This document shows positions 44,653 through 54,457 of a DNA stretch of 61,120 bases, in pieces. Both the position numbers and the translations under genes were made by a program. A model generated the notes under the pieces. The model saw only the letters and a list, made by a program, of their open reading frames with translations, was not told where the DNA came from and made no database searches. Positions within the stretch are counted from its first letter, which is position 1. The number at the start of each line of letters is the position of its first letter. The DNA is taken from contig JAFVSV010000013.1 of NCBI GenBank assembly GCA_017503575.1, positions 1 to 61,120 on the forward strand, read 5' to 3'. This stretch comes from Alistipes sp. (GTDB lineage: Bacteria; Bacteroidota; Bacteroidia; Bacteroidales; Rikenellaceae).

Positions 44653-45894
44653 ATGATTAGAAGAAAAGATATAGAGATAATGGCGCCTGTGGGCTCGTAT
44701 GAGTCGCTCAATGCCGCCATCGCTGCTGGTGCCGACTCGGTATATTTTGGTGTCGAGCAGCTAAATATGCGTGCCGCCTCGTCGGTGAACTTCACCCTCG
44801 ACGACCTCGCCGAGATTGTCCGTACGGCACATGCCGCAGGTGTCAAGACCTACCTCACGGTGAACATCGTAATCTACGATACCGAGATGGAGGTTATGCG
44901 CCGTATTATCGACCGAGCTAAGAGAGAGGGCATAGATGCCATCATCGCCACAGATCTTGCCGCCATTCTCTACGCCCGCGAGGTGGGCATGGAGGTGCAC
45001 ATCTCGACGCAGAGCAATATATCGAACATCGCTGCCGTTAAGTTCTTTGCGCAGTGGGCCGATGTGGTGGTCTTGGCGCGCGAGTTATCGTTGGAGCAGA
45101 TAGCCTATATATCGCAGCAGATTGGCGAGCAGCATATATGTGGTCCCGCGGGAGAGCTCGTTAAGATAGAGATGTTTGCCCATGGCGCGATGTGCATGTC
45201 GATGTCGGGTAAGTGCTACCTCTCTGAACACGAGTCGCACCACTCGGCAAATCGTGGCGCTTGCAGACAGATATGTCGTCGCAAGTACACCATAACAGAT
45301 AAGGAGTCTGGTCAGCAACTCGACATTGATGGTCAATATGTGCTATCGCCCAAGGACTTGTGCACTATCGACTTCCTCGATACGTTTATTGAGGCGGGTG
45401 TCAGGGTGCTTAAGATTGAGGGTCGAGCACGCGGTGGCGAGTATGTTAAGCGCGTTGTAGAGTGCTACAACGAGGCGCTGATGCTCATGGAGCGAGACGC
45501 GTATAATGCCGAGACGGTAGCGCCCCTCAAGGAGCGTCTACGCACCGTCTTTAACCGCGACTTCTGGGGTGGCTACTACGCCGCCAAGACGATGGTCGAG
45601 CATAGCCAACACTATGGCTCATCGGCGACCCTCAAGAAGGTCTACATGGGCAAGGTGACCAACTACTTCAAGCGTATAGGCGTTGCTGAGGTGTTGATTG
45701 AGGCGTGTGAGGTGCAGGAGGGTGATGCTCTGCTCTTTATGGGCGAGAAGACATGCGTTGTGGAGCAGAGTGCCGATGGCATCATGCTCAACGAGAAGCC
45801 TACATCATCAGCCAAGCAGGGTGATTACATATCACTCAAAACCGTATCCGAGGTGCGTAGAGGGGATAAGGTGTATAAGGAGGTCGCAAGATAG
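44653..45894 (+). CDS. U32-family protein (TrhP/RlhA-like hydroxylase)
   Basis: The 413-residue protein has the U32 layout: ELMAPVGSYESLNAAIAAGA-type start (EIMAPVGSYES), DSVYFGVEQLNMR, HISTQSNISN, and the cysteine block GKCYLSEHESHHSANRGAC, then RQICRRKY. Members once called peptidases are known as tRNA U34 or 23S C2501 hydroxylation factors (TrhP, RlhA) that use prephenate and iron-sulfur clusters. Which RNA is modified here is not clear. It lies 11 bases after the polyprenyl synthase gene. Confidence 0.88.
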   Translation: MIRRKDIEIMAPVGSYESLNAAIAAGADSVYFGVEQLNMRAASSVNFTLDDLAEIVRTAHAAGVKTYLTVNIVIYDTEMEVMRRIIDRAKREGIDAIIATDLAAILYAREVGMEVHISTQSNISNIAAVKFFAQWADVVVLARELSLEQIAYISQQIGEQHICGPAGELVKIEMFAHGAMCMSMSGKCYLSEHESHHSANRGACRQICRRKYTITDKESGQQLDIDGQYVLSPKDLCTIDFLDTFIEAGVRVLKIEGRARGGEYVKRVVECYNEALMLMERDAYNAETVAPLKERLRTVFNRDFWGGYYAAKTMVEHSQHYGSSATLKKVYMGKVTNYFKRIGVAEVLIEACEVQEGDALLFMGEKTCVVEQSADGIMLNEKPTSSAKQGDYISLKTVSEVRRGDKVYKEVAR

Positions 45895-46022
45895 CCTTTC
45901 TTGTGATAAGGACGGATCTTCGGAGCTTTGCTTGATAGCAAATTCCTCACATACAACAAGTATGCTGCGGATTTGCCCTCGGCGACAAAACTCCAAATCT
46001 CCACCCTTCTGACAAGAAAGGG
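45895..46022 (+). terminator. Structured 3' element after the U32 gene
   Basis: CCTTTCTTGT next to the stop pairs with ACAAGAAAGG at 46012-46021, followed by a GAT/CTG internal loop and AAGG/CCTT. The apical hairpin is CAAATTCCTCACATAC/GTATGCTGCGGATTTG. The opening TTGTGATAAGG and the apex CTCACATAC-CAAGTATGCT recur after fhs (49197). No protein gene lies in 45895-46087. Confidence 0.65.
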
Positions 46023-46087
46023 CGCATGAGAGGAGTATGAATAGAATTAATACAAGAATAAAACTATAAACTAAAACTACAATAACT

Positions 46088-47482
46088 ATGTTTACAAAGG
46101 AGACTTATATTGGCCGTCGTGCCGAGTTGTGCCGTCGTGTGGGCAAGGGACTTATCCTACTTCCAGCAAACCCCGAGGTACCCAACAACTACCCCAATAA
46201 CACCTATTACTACCGTCAGGACTCTACGTTCCGCTACTTCTTCGGTCTTGACGTGCCATCGCTCATAGGCCTTATCGACGCCGAGTCGGGCGAGGCGATG
46301 CTCTTTGGCGATGATTTCACTGTGGAGGACATCATCTGGACAGGCCCTATGCCTACCATCGCCGAGCAGGCAGCTACCGTAGGTGTAGAGCGCAGCTATG
46401 CACGTAAGGAGATCTACGACATCTTGCGCAAGGCGATAGAGCAGAACCGCCCCGTACACTATCTCCCTCCATATCGCGCAGAGCTTAAGATTGAGGTTGC
46501 CGACTGGTTGGGCATACGTCTTGGCATGCTTCATGAGCGTAAGTCTCTCGACTTGATGTTCGCCGTAGCAGAGATGCGCGAGAAGAAGTCGGCAGAGGAG
46601 ATCGAGGCGTTGGAGCGCGCATTTAAGATTGGCTACCAGATGCACATGACAGCTATGCGCATGTGTCGTCCAGGTGTCTGCGAGCGCGAGATTGCTGGTC
46701 GTGTTGAGGGTGTTGCCAAGTCGTATGGTCAGGGAGTGTCGTTCCCAACCATCGTGACGCAGCATGGTGAGATTCTACATAACCACAACCACGATGGCAT
46801 CCTTGAGGCTGGTCGTCTCTTGTTGGTCGATGGTGGTGGCGAGTCTGTTGAGGGCTACTGCTCGGATCACACCCGTACATACCCCGTAAATGGTAAGTTC
46901 AGCGACCGTCAGCGCGACATATATAATATAGTGCTACGCGCGCACAGCGAGGTGAAGGATATGATTAAGCCTGGCACCATGTACCCAGAGATTCACAAGG
47001 CTGCCTACATGTCGTTGGCCGAGGGCCTCAAGGGCGTAGGCCTCATCAAGTCAACACCCGAGGAGGCTGTGGAGGCTGGTGCTCTCTATATGTTCATGCC
47101 TCACGGCTTGGGTCACGGCATGGGTATGGATGTTCACGACTTGGAGAATATCGGTGAGCGCTCGTTCGACTTCTCGACCGTTGCGGAGCGTGCTGCAAAG
47201 TCGGCAACATGTATCCACCGCGGCACATGGCGCGTAGAGCCAGGCACTGTAATGTCTGACGAGCCAGGTATTTACTTCATCCCAGCGCTTATCGACAAGT
47301 TCAAGAGCGAGGGTAAGTTCCAGGGCATCGTAGACTATGCAGCCCTCGACTCGTACCGCGACTTTGGCGGCATCCGCATCGAGGATGATGTCCTTGTAAC
47401 GGAGACGGGTAGCCGCTTCATTGGCGACAAGCTATTGCCTCTCACCATTGACGAGCTTGAGGCTGTAGTGGGCAAGGAGTAA
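46088..47482 (+). CDS. pepP: Xaa-Pro aminopeptidase (aminopeptidase P family)
   Basis: The 464-residue M24B metallopeptidase has an N-terminal creatinase-like domain (residues ~1-170) and a pita-bread catalytic domain with VDGGGE, YCSDHTRTYP, HGLGHGMGMDVHD, MSDEPGIYF and GIRIEDDVLV carrying the metal ligands Asp, Asp, His, Glu, Glu. The first Asp is in VDGGGE rather than the usual VDxGAE, a minor change. It removes N-terminal residues next to proline in the cytoplasm. Confidence 0.95.
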   Translation: MFTKETYIGRRAELCRRVGKGLILLPANPEVPNNYPNNTYYYRQDSTFRYFFGLDVPSLIGLIDAESGEAMLFGDDFTVEDIIWTGPMPTIAEQAATVGVERSYARKEIYDILRKAIEQNRPVHYLPPYRAELKIEVADWLGIRLGMLHERKSLDLMFAVAEMREKKSAEEIEALERAFKIGYQMHMTAMRMCRPGVCEREIAGRVEGVAKSYGQGVSFPTIVTQHGEILHNHNHDGILEAGRLLLVDGGGESVEGYCSDHTRTYPVNGKFSDRQRDIYNIVLRAHSEVKDMIKPGTMYPEIHKAAYMSLAEGLKGVGLIKSTPEEAVEAGALYMFMPHGLGHGMGMDVHDLENIGERSFDFSTVAERAAKSATCIHRGTWRVEPGTVMSDEPGIYFIPALIDKFKSEGKFQGIVDYAALDSYRDFGGIRIEDDVLVTETGSRFIGDKLLPLTIDELEAVVGKE

Positions 47483-47525
47483 GAGTTTAACAACAGTAAA
47501 ACACATTTAACAGATAACACATCGT

Positions 47526-49196
47526 ATGAAGACAGATATCGAAATTGCTCGCGAGACGAAACTTAAGAACATTCGCGAGGTTGCCTCACAGGTGGGTTTC
47601 ACCGATGATGAGGTGTTTAACTATGGTAAGTATATTGCAAAGGTGCCCTATCGCCTTATCGACGATAAGAAGGTTGCAAAGAACCACCTTATCCTCGTTA
47701 CAGCCATCACCGCTACAAAGGCTGGTGTTGGTAAGACTACCGTGAGCATAGGCCTTGGCATGGGTCTTAATCACATCGGCAAGAAGGCTATCATAGCTCT
47801 GCGTGAGCCTTCACTCGGTCCATGCTTCGGTATGAAGGGTGGTGCTACGGGCGGTGGCTATGCACAGGTGTTGCCATCGGAGGATATCAACCTCCACTTC
47901 ACCGGTGACTTCCACGCCATCACCTCGGCAAATAACCTTATTGCCGCACTCTTGGATAACTACCTCTATCACAACCGCTCGAAGCAGGTGGGACTAAAGC
48001 GCGTAATGTGGCGCCGTGTGCTCGACATGAACGATCGCTCGTTGCGTAACATCGTATCGGGCTTGGGTGGCTCGACAAATGGCATCCCAACAGAGACAGG
48101 CTTCGACATCACCCCTGCATCGGAGATTATGGCTATCTTGTGTCTCGCGCGCAGCGTCGAGGACCTCTATGTCCGTATCGGCCGCATCGTCCTCGGTGTG
48201 CGCTATGACGACACCCCACTCACGGTCAACGACCTTGGTGTGACAGGCGCTGTGGTAGCACTCCTCAAGGATGCCATCAACCCCAACCTCGTGCAGACAA
48301 CGGAGCATAACCCCGTTATCATCCACGGTGGTCCATTTGCGAATATCGCGCACGGCTGTAACTCGGTGATTGCCACAAAGATGGCGATGACCTACGCTGA
48401 CTATACCGTTACCGAGGCGGGCTTCGGTGCCGACCTTGGTGCCGAGAAGTTCCTCGACATCAAGTGCCGCCAGGCAGACCTCAAGCCCGACCTTACGGTG
48501 CTTGTAGCCTCGACACTCGCCCTCAAGATGCACGGTGGTGTGCCCGAGACCGAGATTAAGCTGCCTAACGCCGAGGGTCTAAAGCAGGGCTTTGCGAACC
48601 TCGACCGCCATGTGGCTAACCTCAAGAAGTTCGGCCAGACTGTCCTCGTATGTTTCAACCGCTTTGCCAGCGATACCGACGAGGAGATAGCTATGGTCAT
48701 GGCACACTGCGAGGAGCTCGGCGTGCGCTGCGTCATCAACAATGCCTATGCTGAGGGTGGTGCTGGTGCTGCTGAGTTGGCACAGGCCGCTGTTGAGCTT
48801 ATCGAGAACAATCCATCGCAGCCTATCAACTACGCCTACGACCTTGAGGATAGCATCAAGGAGAAGATTACGAAGGTGGCAAAGAATATCTATGGCGCTG
48901 GCTCGGTGGTCTTTGGCCCCAAGGCGCAGAAGCAGATTGCACTATTGGAGAAGTGGGGTATGGACAACCTCCCCGTATGTATCGCCAAGACGCAGTTCTC
49001 ATTCAGCGCCGATGCCAAGCGCTACGGCTCTGTTGAGGGCTTCGAGATAAATATCAAGGATATAGAGCTCAACGCTGGTAGTGGCTTTATCGTAGCCTTG
49101 GCGGGCGACATCATGCGTATGCCAGGTTTGAGCAAGACACCACAGGCGGGTAACATTCACCTTGCGGAGGATGGTACCGTTGAGGGTATAGTATAA
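47526..49196 (+). CDS. fhs: Formate-tetrahydrofolate ligase
   Basis: This enzyme makes 10-formyl-THF from formate, THF and ATP. The 556-residue protein has the P-loop variant [17 protein letters not shown] (~63-79), [34 protein letters not shown], and [20 protein letters not shown] (~297-316). Length is normal. It lies 43 bases after pepP. Strong codon bias points to high expression. Confidence 0.97.
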   Translation: MKTDIEIARETKLKNIREVASQVGFTDDEVFNYGKYIAKVPYRLIDDKKVAKNHLILVTAITATKAGVGKTTVSIGLGMGLNHIGKKAIIALREPSLGPCFGMKGGATGGGYAQVLPSEDINLHFTGDFHAITSANNLIAALLDNYLYHNRSKQVGLKRVMWRRVLDMNDRSLRNIVSGLGGSTNGIPTETGFDITPASEIMAILCLARSVEDLYVRIGRIVLGVRYDDTPLTVNDLGVTGAVVALLKDAINPNLVQTTEHNPVIIHGGPFANIAHGCNSVIATKMAMTYADYTVTEAGFGADLGAEKFLDIKCRQADLKPDLTVLVASTLALKMHGGVPETEIKLPNAEGLKQGFANLDRHVANLKKFGQTVLVCFNRFASDTDEEIAMVMAHCEELGVRCVINNAYAEGGAGAAELAQAAVELIENNPSQPINYAYDLEDSIKEKITKVAKNIYGAGSVVFGPKAQKQIALLEKWGMDNLPVCIAKTQFSFSADAKRYGSVEGFEINIKDIELNAGSGFIVALAGDIMRMPGLSKTPQAGNIHLAEDGTVEGIV

Positions 49197-49300
49197 TTTG
49201 TTGTGATAAGGCATCATCTGCGGTATCTGGCTTGTCATTCAAATGCTCACATACGTCAAGTATGCTCCGCTTTGAATGCCTACGACCAGCAACCACATGA
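49197..49300 (+). terminator. Structured 3' element after fhs
   Basis: ATTTGTTGTGATAAGGC begins right at the stop codon. A hairpin CATTCAAATGCTCACATAC/GTATGCTCCGCTTTGAATG with a short loop follows (49233-49280). Opening and apex match the U32 element at 45895, but the closing CTGACAA strand is not found. A second hairpin (49322-49350, AAGGGGTA/TACCCCTT) follows before mqnB. Confidence 0.58.
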
Positions 49301-49363
49301 CACCTAAACTGTCAGTTATAAAAGGGGTATCCATCCGCTGGCTACCCCTTAATACTATTAAGT

Positions 49364-49885
49364 ATGAACGTCTATCTATTCCCCACGGAGTTGGAGGCAA
49401 CGCCTTTTCGTGCATTGTGTCCCGATGCAACTATTGTGGTGTCAGGTGTAGGCACCGTGGCTACGTCTGCAACCATCGCCAAGCTATACCGCGCGGGTAG
49501 CATCGGCGAGGGTTGTGTCGTTGTGCTCGCAGGTCTTGCGGGCAGCTACGATGCGGAGCTCGGCTATGGTGAGGTTGTCGAGGTTGTCGAGGAGCGATGT
49601 GCAGAGCTACCCGAACGCTTCCAGCAGAGATATTCTAATATGCCGCATACCACGCTGCGTACTGTGAAGTCAAATACGGTGCACGCCACATCTGCGGCTT
49701 TGGGTGCGCAGATAGAGAATATGGAGGGGGCTACGTTCTTTGCCATGGCGGAGATGATGGGCTTTCGCGCGGTGGAGGTGCGTGCCATATCTAATCGTGT
49801 TGGTGAGAGCTTCGACAAATGGCACTTGGACGAGGCGTTGGAGGCACTCGCCAAAGAGTTAAAAGAGATTGAGTATGCAGAGTAG
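49364..49885 (+). CDS. mqnB: Futalosine hydrolase
   Basis: The 173-residue protein is of the nucleosidase/phosphorylase fold: VVSGVGTVATSATIAKL (~26-42), AGLAGSYDAELGYGEVVEV, KSNTVH, the catalytic ENMEGATFFAMAEM and RAISNRVGE. The pattern matches MqnB, which releases hypoxanthine from futalosine in the alternative menaquinone route. It is somewhat shorter than many members (about 200-230). It overlaps mqnD, which supports the call. Confidence 0.87.
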   Translation: MNVYLFPTELEATPFRALCPDATIVVSGVGTVATSATIAKLYRAGSIGEGCVVVLAGLAGSYDAELGYGEVVEVVEERCAELPERFQQRYSNMPHTTLRTVKSNTVHATSAALGAQIENMEGATFFAMAEMMGFRAVEVRAISNRVGESFDKWHLDEALEALAKELKEIEYAE

Positions 49886-50666
49886 GAGTATACGTTTGGC
49901 GATATCGCCATGCCCTAATGACACCTTTATGTTTGACGCCATCGTCAACCATCGCATCGACCTGCGTGGCTTCAACATTGCTGTCGAGTACCACGATATT
50001 GAGGAGCTTAACGCCATGGCACTACGTCGCGAGGCTGATATCACGAAGTGTAGCACAGCGCTTATGCCTGCTATCACCGCGAGCTATAAGATGCTCGATA
50101 GTGGTGCTGCGTTAGGACGCGGTAATGGCCCCCTTATGGTACGCCGTAGGGGCGAATGCTCGCCCATACGCCATGTCGCTGTGCCTGGGCTCCATACTAC
50201 GGCTAACGCCCTTGTCATGAGGCTGTTCCCTGATATCGAGAGGCGTACACCGATGCTCTTCTCCGATATCGCCAAGGCTGTCGAGAGGGGCGACTACGAT
50301 GCCGGTGTACTGATACACGAGGGACGCTTCGTCTTCGAGAGGGAGAACCTCGAGCTTGTCGCCGACCTCGGCTTGGAGTGGGAGCGTGTCATGGGTTTGC
50401 CGCTGCCCTTGGGCTCTATCGTCGCCGCAAGAGATATGGATGCGGAGAGTGTGGTTGCGTTCGAACAACTGCTCAGGGAGAGCATAGCCTACGCCTTTCA
50501 GCACCCTATGGCATCGCGCGACTATGTTAAGAGCCATGCTCGCGAACTTGATGACGATGTTATCGACAAACATATTGCTCTCTTTGTCAATGACTTCTCT
50601 CTATCTCTCGGCGACGAGGGACGTCGTGCTGTCGAGGCACTTACAGGTGTGCAGTCGCTGTTGTAG
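49875..50666 (+). CDS. mqnD: 1,4-dihydroxy-6-naphthoate synthase
   Basis: MqnD makes 1,4-dihydroxy-6-naphthoate from cyclic dehypoxanthinyl futalosine. The ~263-residue protein has a periplasmic-binding-like fold with SPCPNDTFMFDA (~12-23), TKCSTALMPAI, GLHTTANAL and GVLIHEGRF, whose histidine fits the proposed catalytic base. ATG 49875 lies inside the end of mqnB (11-base overlap); an upstream TTG would add two residues. Confidence 0.93.
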   Translation: MQSRSIRLAISPCPNDTFMFDAIVNHRIDLRGFNIAVEYHDIEELNAMALRREADITKCSTALMPAITASYKMLDSGAALGRGNGPLMVRRRGECSPIRHVAVPGLHTTANALVMRLFPDIERRTPMLFSDIAKAVERGDYDAGVLIHEGRFVFERENLELVADLGLEWERVMGLPLPLGSIVAARDMDAESVVAFEQLLRESIAYAFQHPMASRDYVKSHARELDDDVIDKHIALFVNDFSLSLGDEGRRAVEALTGVQSLL

Positions 50667-50797
50667 GGAGGGCTCTACCCGCAATTAGTAGTGGTATTAG
50701 TATTGAGAGGGAGCAAAGCTCTTTATTAGGGAGGAAGTAGAACTCCTTAATTTTAATCAAGCGTGGCGCCCTTTTTAATCCATTTTACCCTATTATC

Positions 50798-50828
50798 TTT
50801 TCTCTTTCATCTTTTATTACTATCTTTG
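50798..50828 (+). promoter_or_regulatory. Promoter of the Ca/Na antiporter gene
   Basis: TATCTTTG (50821-50828) matches the -7 box, with TTTT at 50798-50801 in the -33 place. The start codon at 50853 lies 24 bases after the -7 box. Confidence 0.6.
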
Positions 50829-50852
50829 TGCAATTATTTCATAATTGAACAA

Positions 50853-51776
50853 ATGGATTACATTTTGCTTATAGTATCGTTGGCTGTTATCATCGTGGGA
50901 GCTATGCTTCTAACTGATGGCTCGGTGGCCTTGGCACGCCGTTTCCGTGTGCCCGAATTTGTTGTGGGCCTTACAATTGTCGCCGTAGGTACCTCGATGC
51001 CCGAGCTTACCGTAAGTTTCATATCGGCTATTAACGGTCATGGTGATATGGCAATAGGAAATGTTGTTGGCTCGAACATCTTTAATGTCCTCGCCATCCT
51101 TGGTATCTGCGCCTTGTTTGCGCCTATTGTCTTCACGCGTACCAACGTTCGCCGCGATATCCCGATGTGTATCCTCGCCACAATGATGCTCACCTTGGTG
51201 ACGCTCCTTGGTGGTGATGTCACTCATGCGGAAGGTATCCTGCTCCTCGTAAGCTATATAGTCATGATATGGTACATGATACGCGCCGAGAAGAAGAGCG
51301 CTCAGAAGGTGGAGGATAGCGCACCTATGATGCCCACATGGCGCATCCCTGTATGGATTATCCTCGGTCTTGCGGGACTTATCTTCGGTGGCGACCTCTT
51401 CGTGGAGAGCGCCTCAAACATAGCACGTTCGTTGGGTGTCTCGGAGGCTACAATAGCCATTACGCTTGTAGCAGGTGGTACCTCAATGCCAGAGTTGGCA
51501 TCGATCCTTGTCTCTATCTTCAAGGGTAAGACCTCGTTGGCGTTAGGCAATGTTCTTGGCTCGAATATCGCCAACATACTACTTGTCCTCGGCGCATGTG
51601 GCTCGATAACACCACTTACGATGGGTGGCGTTGCCATGAGCGACGTATATGTTGCATTGGGCGCTGTGGCGATACTCATGCTCTCGGCACTCGTCATTGG
51701 CCGTGATAAGATTACGCGCTTCGAGGGTCTCTTGTTCATCGCCTGTTATGTAGGCTATGTATACACGTTGCTTTAG
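50853..51776 (+). CDS. Calcium/sodium antiporter (CaCA, YrbG-like)
   Basis: The 307-residue membrane protein has the two alpha repeats of the CaCA family: AVGTSMPELTVSF with GNVVGSNIFNV near residues 40-75, and GGTSMPELASILV with GNVLGSNIANI near 205-240. About ten helices are expected. It exports Ca by Na exchange across the inner membrane. ATG 50853 is chosen because the 30-codon extension would cover the promoter. Confidence 0.94.
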   Translation: MDYILLIVSLAVIIVGAMLLTDGSVALARRFRVPEFVVGLTIVAVGTSMPELTVSFISAINGHGDMAIGNVVGSNIFNVLAILGICALFAPIVFTRTNVRRDIPMCILATMMLTLVTLLGGDVTHAEGILLLVSYIVMIWYMIRAEKKSAQKVEDSAPMMPTWRIPVWIILGLAGLIFGGDLFVESASNIARSLGVSEATIAITLVAGGTSMPELASILVSIFKGKTSLALGNVLGSNIANILLVLGACGSITPLTMGGVAMSDVYVALGAVAILMLSALVIGRDKITRFEGLLFIACYVGYVYTLL

Positions 51777-51811
51777 GACGTTCGATTGATAATAACTAAA
51801 AAACGAAAAAT

Positions 51812-52501
51812 ATGGTAATTGCAATTTTATTGATGATTCTTATAGGTGTGGCTGGCTTTGCAGTTCAGGCACAGCTTAAGAGTGTGTTCGACAAGTATTC
51901 AAAGGTGTTGTCACCTGGTGGCATGACGGGCGCAGAGCTCGCCGAGAAGATGCTCCACGATAATGGTATCTACAACGTTAAGGTTACACATGTCAAGGGA
52001 CATCTTACCGACCACTTCAACCCTGTTACGATGACCGTAAACCTCAGCGATAGTGTCTATACATCGCGCTCGGTGGCAGCTGCTGCTGTGGCATGTCATG
52101 AGTGTGGCCACGCCGTGCAGCACGCTGTGGGCTATGGCCCTATCAAGATGCGTTCGCGCTTGGTGCCCATCGTGAGCGTAGCATCGCAGATGTCTACATG
52201 GGTTGTTATGCTGGGTCTCATATTGATGGTGTCTACGAATAACCCTATCGTGGCATATATCGGCGTGGGCATGGTTGCCCTCACAGCGCTCTTCTCTATT
52301 GTTACACTCCCTGTGGAGTATAACGCCTCGGAGCGCGCCTTGGCATGGTTGCAGAGTAGCGGCACGTTGCAGGGTAGCGAGGTGGATGGTGCTCGTGAGT
52401 CACTGCGCTGGGCAGCACGCACATACCTTGTGGCGGCGCTGAGTGCTATTGCTACACTGCTCTACTATGTGATGATGATTATGTCGGCACGCCGAGACTA
52501 A
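51812..52501 (+). CDS. Membrane zinc metallopeptidase (YugP-like)
   Basis: The 229-residue protein has an N-terminal membrane helix, the zinc motif ACHECGHAVQHAVGY (~94-108), two central helices (STWVVMLGLILMVS and a second) and the PVEYNASERALAWL block holding a likely third ligand. It matches the YugP/DUF-type neutral zinc peptidases of unknown substrate. It lies 35 bases after the antiporter gene. Confidence 0.9.
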   Translation: MVIAILLMILIGVAGFAVQAQLKSVFDKYSKVLSPGGMTGAELAEKMLHDNGIYNVKVTHVKGHLTDHFNPVTMTVNLSDSVYTSRSVAAAAVACHECGHAVQHAVGYGPIKMRSRLVPIVSVASQMSTWVVMLGLILMVSTNNPIVAYIGVGMVALTALFSIVTLPVEYNASERALAWLQSSGTLQGSEVDGARESLRWAARTYLVAALSAIATLLYYVMMIMSARRD

Positions 52502-52513
52502 CGCGCAAGAGAG

Positions 52514-54439
52514 ATGAAGAGGGGGGATAACAGAACAGGCGAGGATTACGGCCTGCGCGTATGGCTTCTTGTGGGCGCCATTGTTGCGGGTGCCACCGCC
52601 ACTGATGTCTTTGGCATTAAGCTCAACGGCGGTGTCGTTGCGGAGCTCTGCGACGAGCGATTCGATGCGTGGTACATGGCGACAGATACCTCGGAGGATG
52701 TCATCGAGGAGTATGTTGCCGACTTCGAGGTCCTCGAGGAGCAGCTTACGACGATGGATGTCGTCGTCGAGCAGCGCGATACGCTTCCCATACATCGTTG
52801 GGAGATAGCCAAGAGCGAGATGCCCAAGCCGCAGCGTATCGCAGAGCAGCGACTACACTTGGATAATCGCGAGAGCATTGTCCCCATCGAGACCTTTGCT
52901 ACCGATACGTTGGCATCGTTCGACCGCTTCATCGACAAACTTATATGGGGCGAGGAGGTGCGTATCGCCTTCCTCGGTGACTCCTTCATTGAGGGTGATA
53001 TCCTCACCTCGGACCTTCGTGAGAAGATGCAGGCGACGTTTGGTGGTCGTGGTGTGGGCTTCGTGCAGTGTGAGATACCCTTCGGCACGGCACGCCGCAC
53101 CGTAAAACGCACAACGAAGGGATGGACAGCATATAGTGTGCTGAAGCCCAAGAAGAACCCCGTGGACATGAACGAGGAGTTCTTCGTCTCGGGATATACG
53201 GCGCGTGGCGAGAGTGGCGCGAAGGTTACATGGCAGACAACCACAGCCTTCGAGCGCTTGGACTCATGTACACGTGGCCGCATCCTACTATCAACGCCCG
53301 ACAGCGCCAGCGTACGAGTGATGCTCAATGGCGATACCACCCTTGTGCGTGAGTTCGACCTTGTGAATGTCTTGTTGCCCTACCAGATACTTATCGACGG
53401 CAGTGTCGACAAGGTGGAGATGAGTGTCACGCAGGGTACGGTCGATTGCTATGGTGCAAGTATCGAGGGTGTTGGTGGCGTCATCGTCGATAACCTCTCT
53501 ATGCGTGCAAACAACGGCCATGCTATCTTCGGTACGAGCGCCATTGTCAATAGACAGATTGACGACTATGTGGGCTACGACCTTGTGGTGTTGCAATATG
53601 GTCTTAACATCATGGAGGCTACGCGCACAAACTATAAGGCCTACCGTGATAAGGTTGTCGAGATGGTGGCCTACGCCAAGAGTTGCTTCCCCGATGCCGC
53701 TATCCTCATTGTTGGTGTCAGCGACCGTTGGGTGAAGAATGCCGAGACGGAGATATTTGAGCCTATTGGCACGGTGGCGGATATGACCTCGTACCAGCGT
53801 GGCGCTGCCGAGTTGTCGGGTGCTGCCTTCTGGTCGGCGGCTGATGCTATGGCCGTATATGGTGGCATGCCTGGTTTCGTGGATAATAGCTGGGCAGCGG
53901 CAGACCATACGCATATCAACTTCGCGGGCGGTAAGCGTGTCGGTGAGCAACTATATAGGTCTATTGTCGACTACGCATATACACGTCTTACTGGTGGCCA
54001 CTCGGCGGAGCCTGCAAAGAGCATCGAGCAGTCGCAACCCGTAAATATAGAGATCAAGCCTATACCTAACGACATCAGCCTTAAGCCTATCGTCGAGGAG
54101 ACAGCGCCTGTGACTAATGCCGAGACGGTGGAGACAGAGGCTGTCGAGAGTGTGGTAGATGAGAGCGCCGATATGGGCGATGCTGTTGAGGAGATGGCCC
54201 TTGAGAGTGAGGTGGTTGACATTGTAGATACGACCGATACGGCAGATGCAACTGATACGGCAACCGTGGCGTGGGATAACTACCAGATGGATGCCGAGGT
54301 GGAGGAGAGTGCTACAACAAGTGTCGAGACGATAACAGAGGAGGCAACAGAGGAGGCAGCGGAGGAGACAACCAATACGGACGCAACATTAGAGGTTGAC
54401 ACCACCGATGCGGAGGAGGATTTCTTCGAGACAACGTGA
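52514..54439 (+). CDS. SGNH/GDSL hydrolase with acidic C-terminal tail
   Basis: The 641-residue protein has a membrane anchor near 17-35 (WLLVGAIVAGATATDVFGI) and an SGNH domain over ~145-495 with AFLGDSFIEGD (Ser), LQYGLNIMEA (block III Asn) and AADHTHINFAG (Asp/His). Residues ~500-641 are a Glu/Thr/Val-rich low-complexity tail. It precedes an MBOAT acyltransferase, as in AlgJ/AlgI-type and PatB/PatA-type exported-glycan acetylation pairs, so it may be the periplasmic acetyl transfer or esterase partner. Confidence 0.85.
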   Translation: MKRGDNRTGEDYGLRVWLLVGAIVAGATATDVFGIKLNGGVVAELCDERFDAWYMATDTSEDVIEEYVADFEVLEEQLTTMDVVVEQRDTLPIHRWEIAKSEMPKPQRIAEQRLHLDNRESIVPIETFATDTLASFDRFIDKLIWGEEVRIAFLGDSFIEGDILTSDLREKMQATFGGRGVGFVQCEIPFGTARRTVKRTTKGWTAYSVLKPKKNPVDMNEEFFVSGYTARGESGAKVTWQTTTAFERLDSCTRGRILLSTPDSASVRVMLNGDTTLVREFDLVNVLLPYQILIDGSVDKVEMSVTQGTVDCYGASIEGVGGVIVDNLSMRANNGHAIFGTSAIVNRQIDDYVGYDLVVLQYGLNIMEATRTNYKAYRDKVVEMVAYAKSCFPDAAILIVGVSDRWVKNAETEIFEPIGTVADMTSYQRGAAELSGAAFWSAADAMAVYGGMPGFVDNSWAAADHTHINFAGGKRVGEQLYRSIVDYAYTRLTGGHSAEPAKSIEQSQPVNIEIKPIPNDISLKPIVEETAPVTNAETVETEAVESVVDESADMGDAVEEMALESEVVDIVDTTDTADATDTATVAWDNYQMDAEVEESATTSVETITEEATEEAAEETTNTDATLEVDTTDAEEDFFETT

Positions 54440-54457
54440 TAGCATATAGAGCCCAAA

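Noticed and set aside
49364-49885. mqnB as a truncated pseudogene because of its short length
   Set aside because: All nucleosidase motifs are present in order and it overlaps mqnD translationally, so it is probably a compact but functional enzyme.
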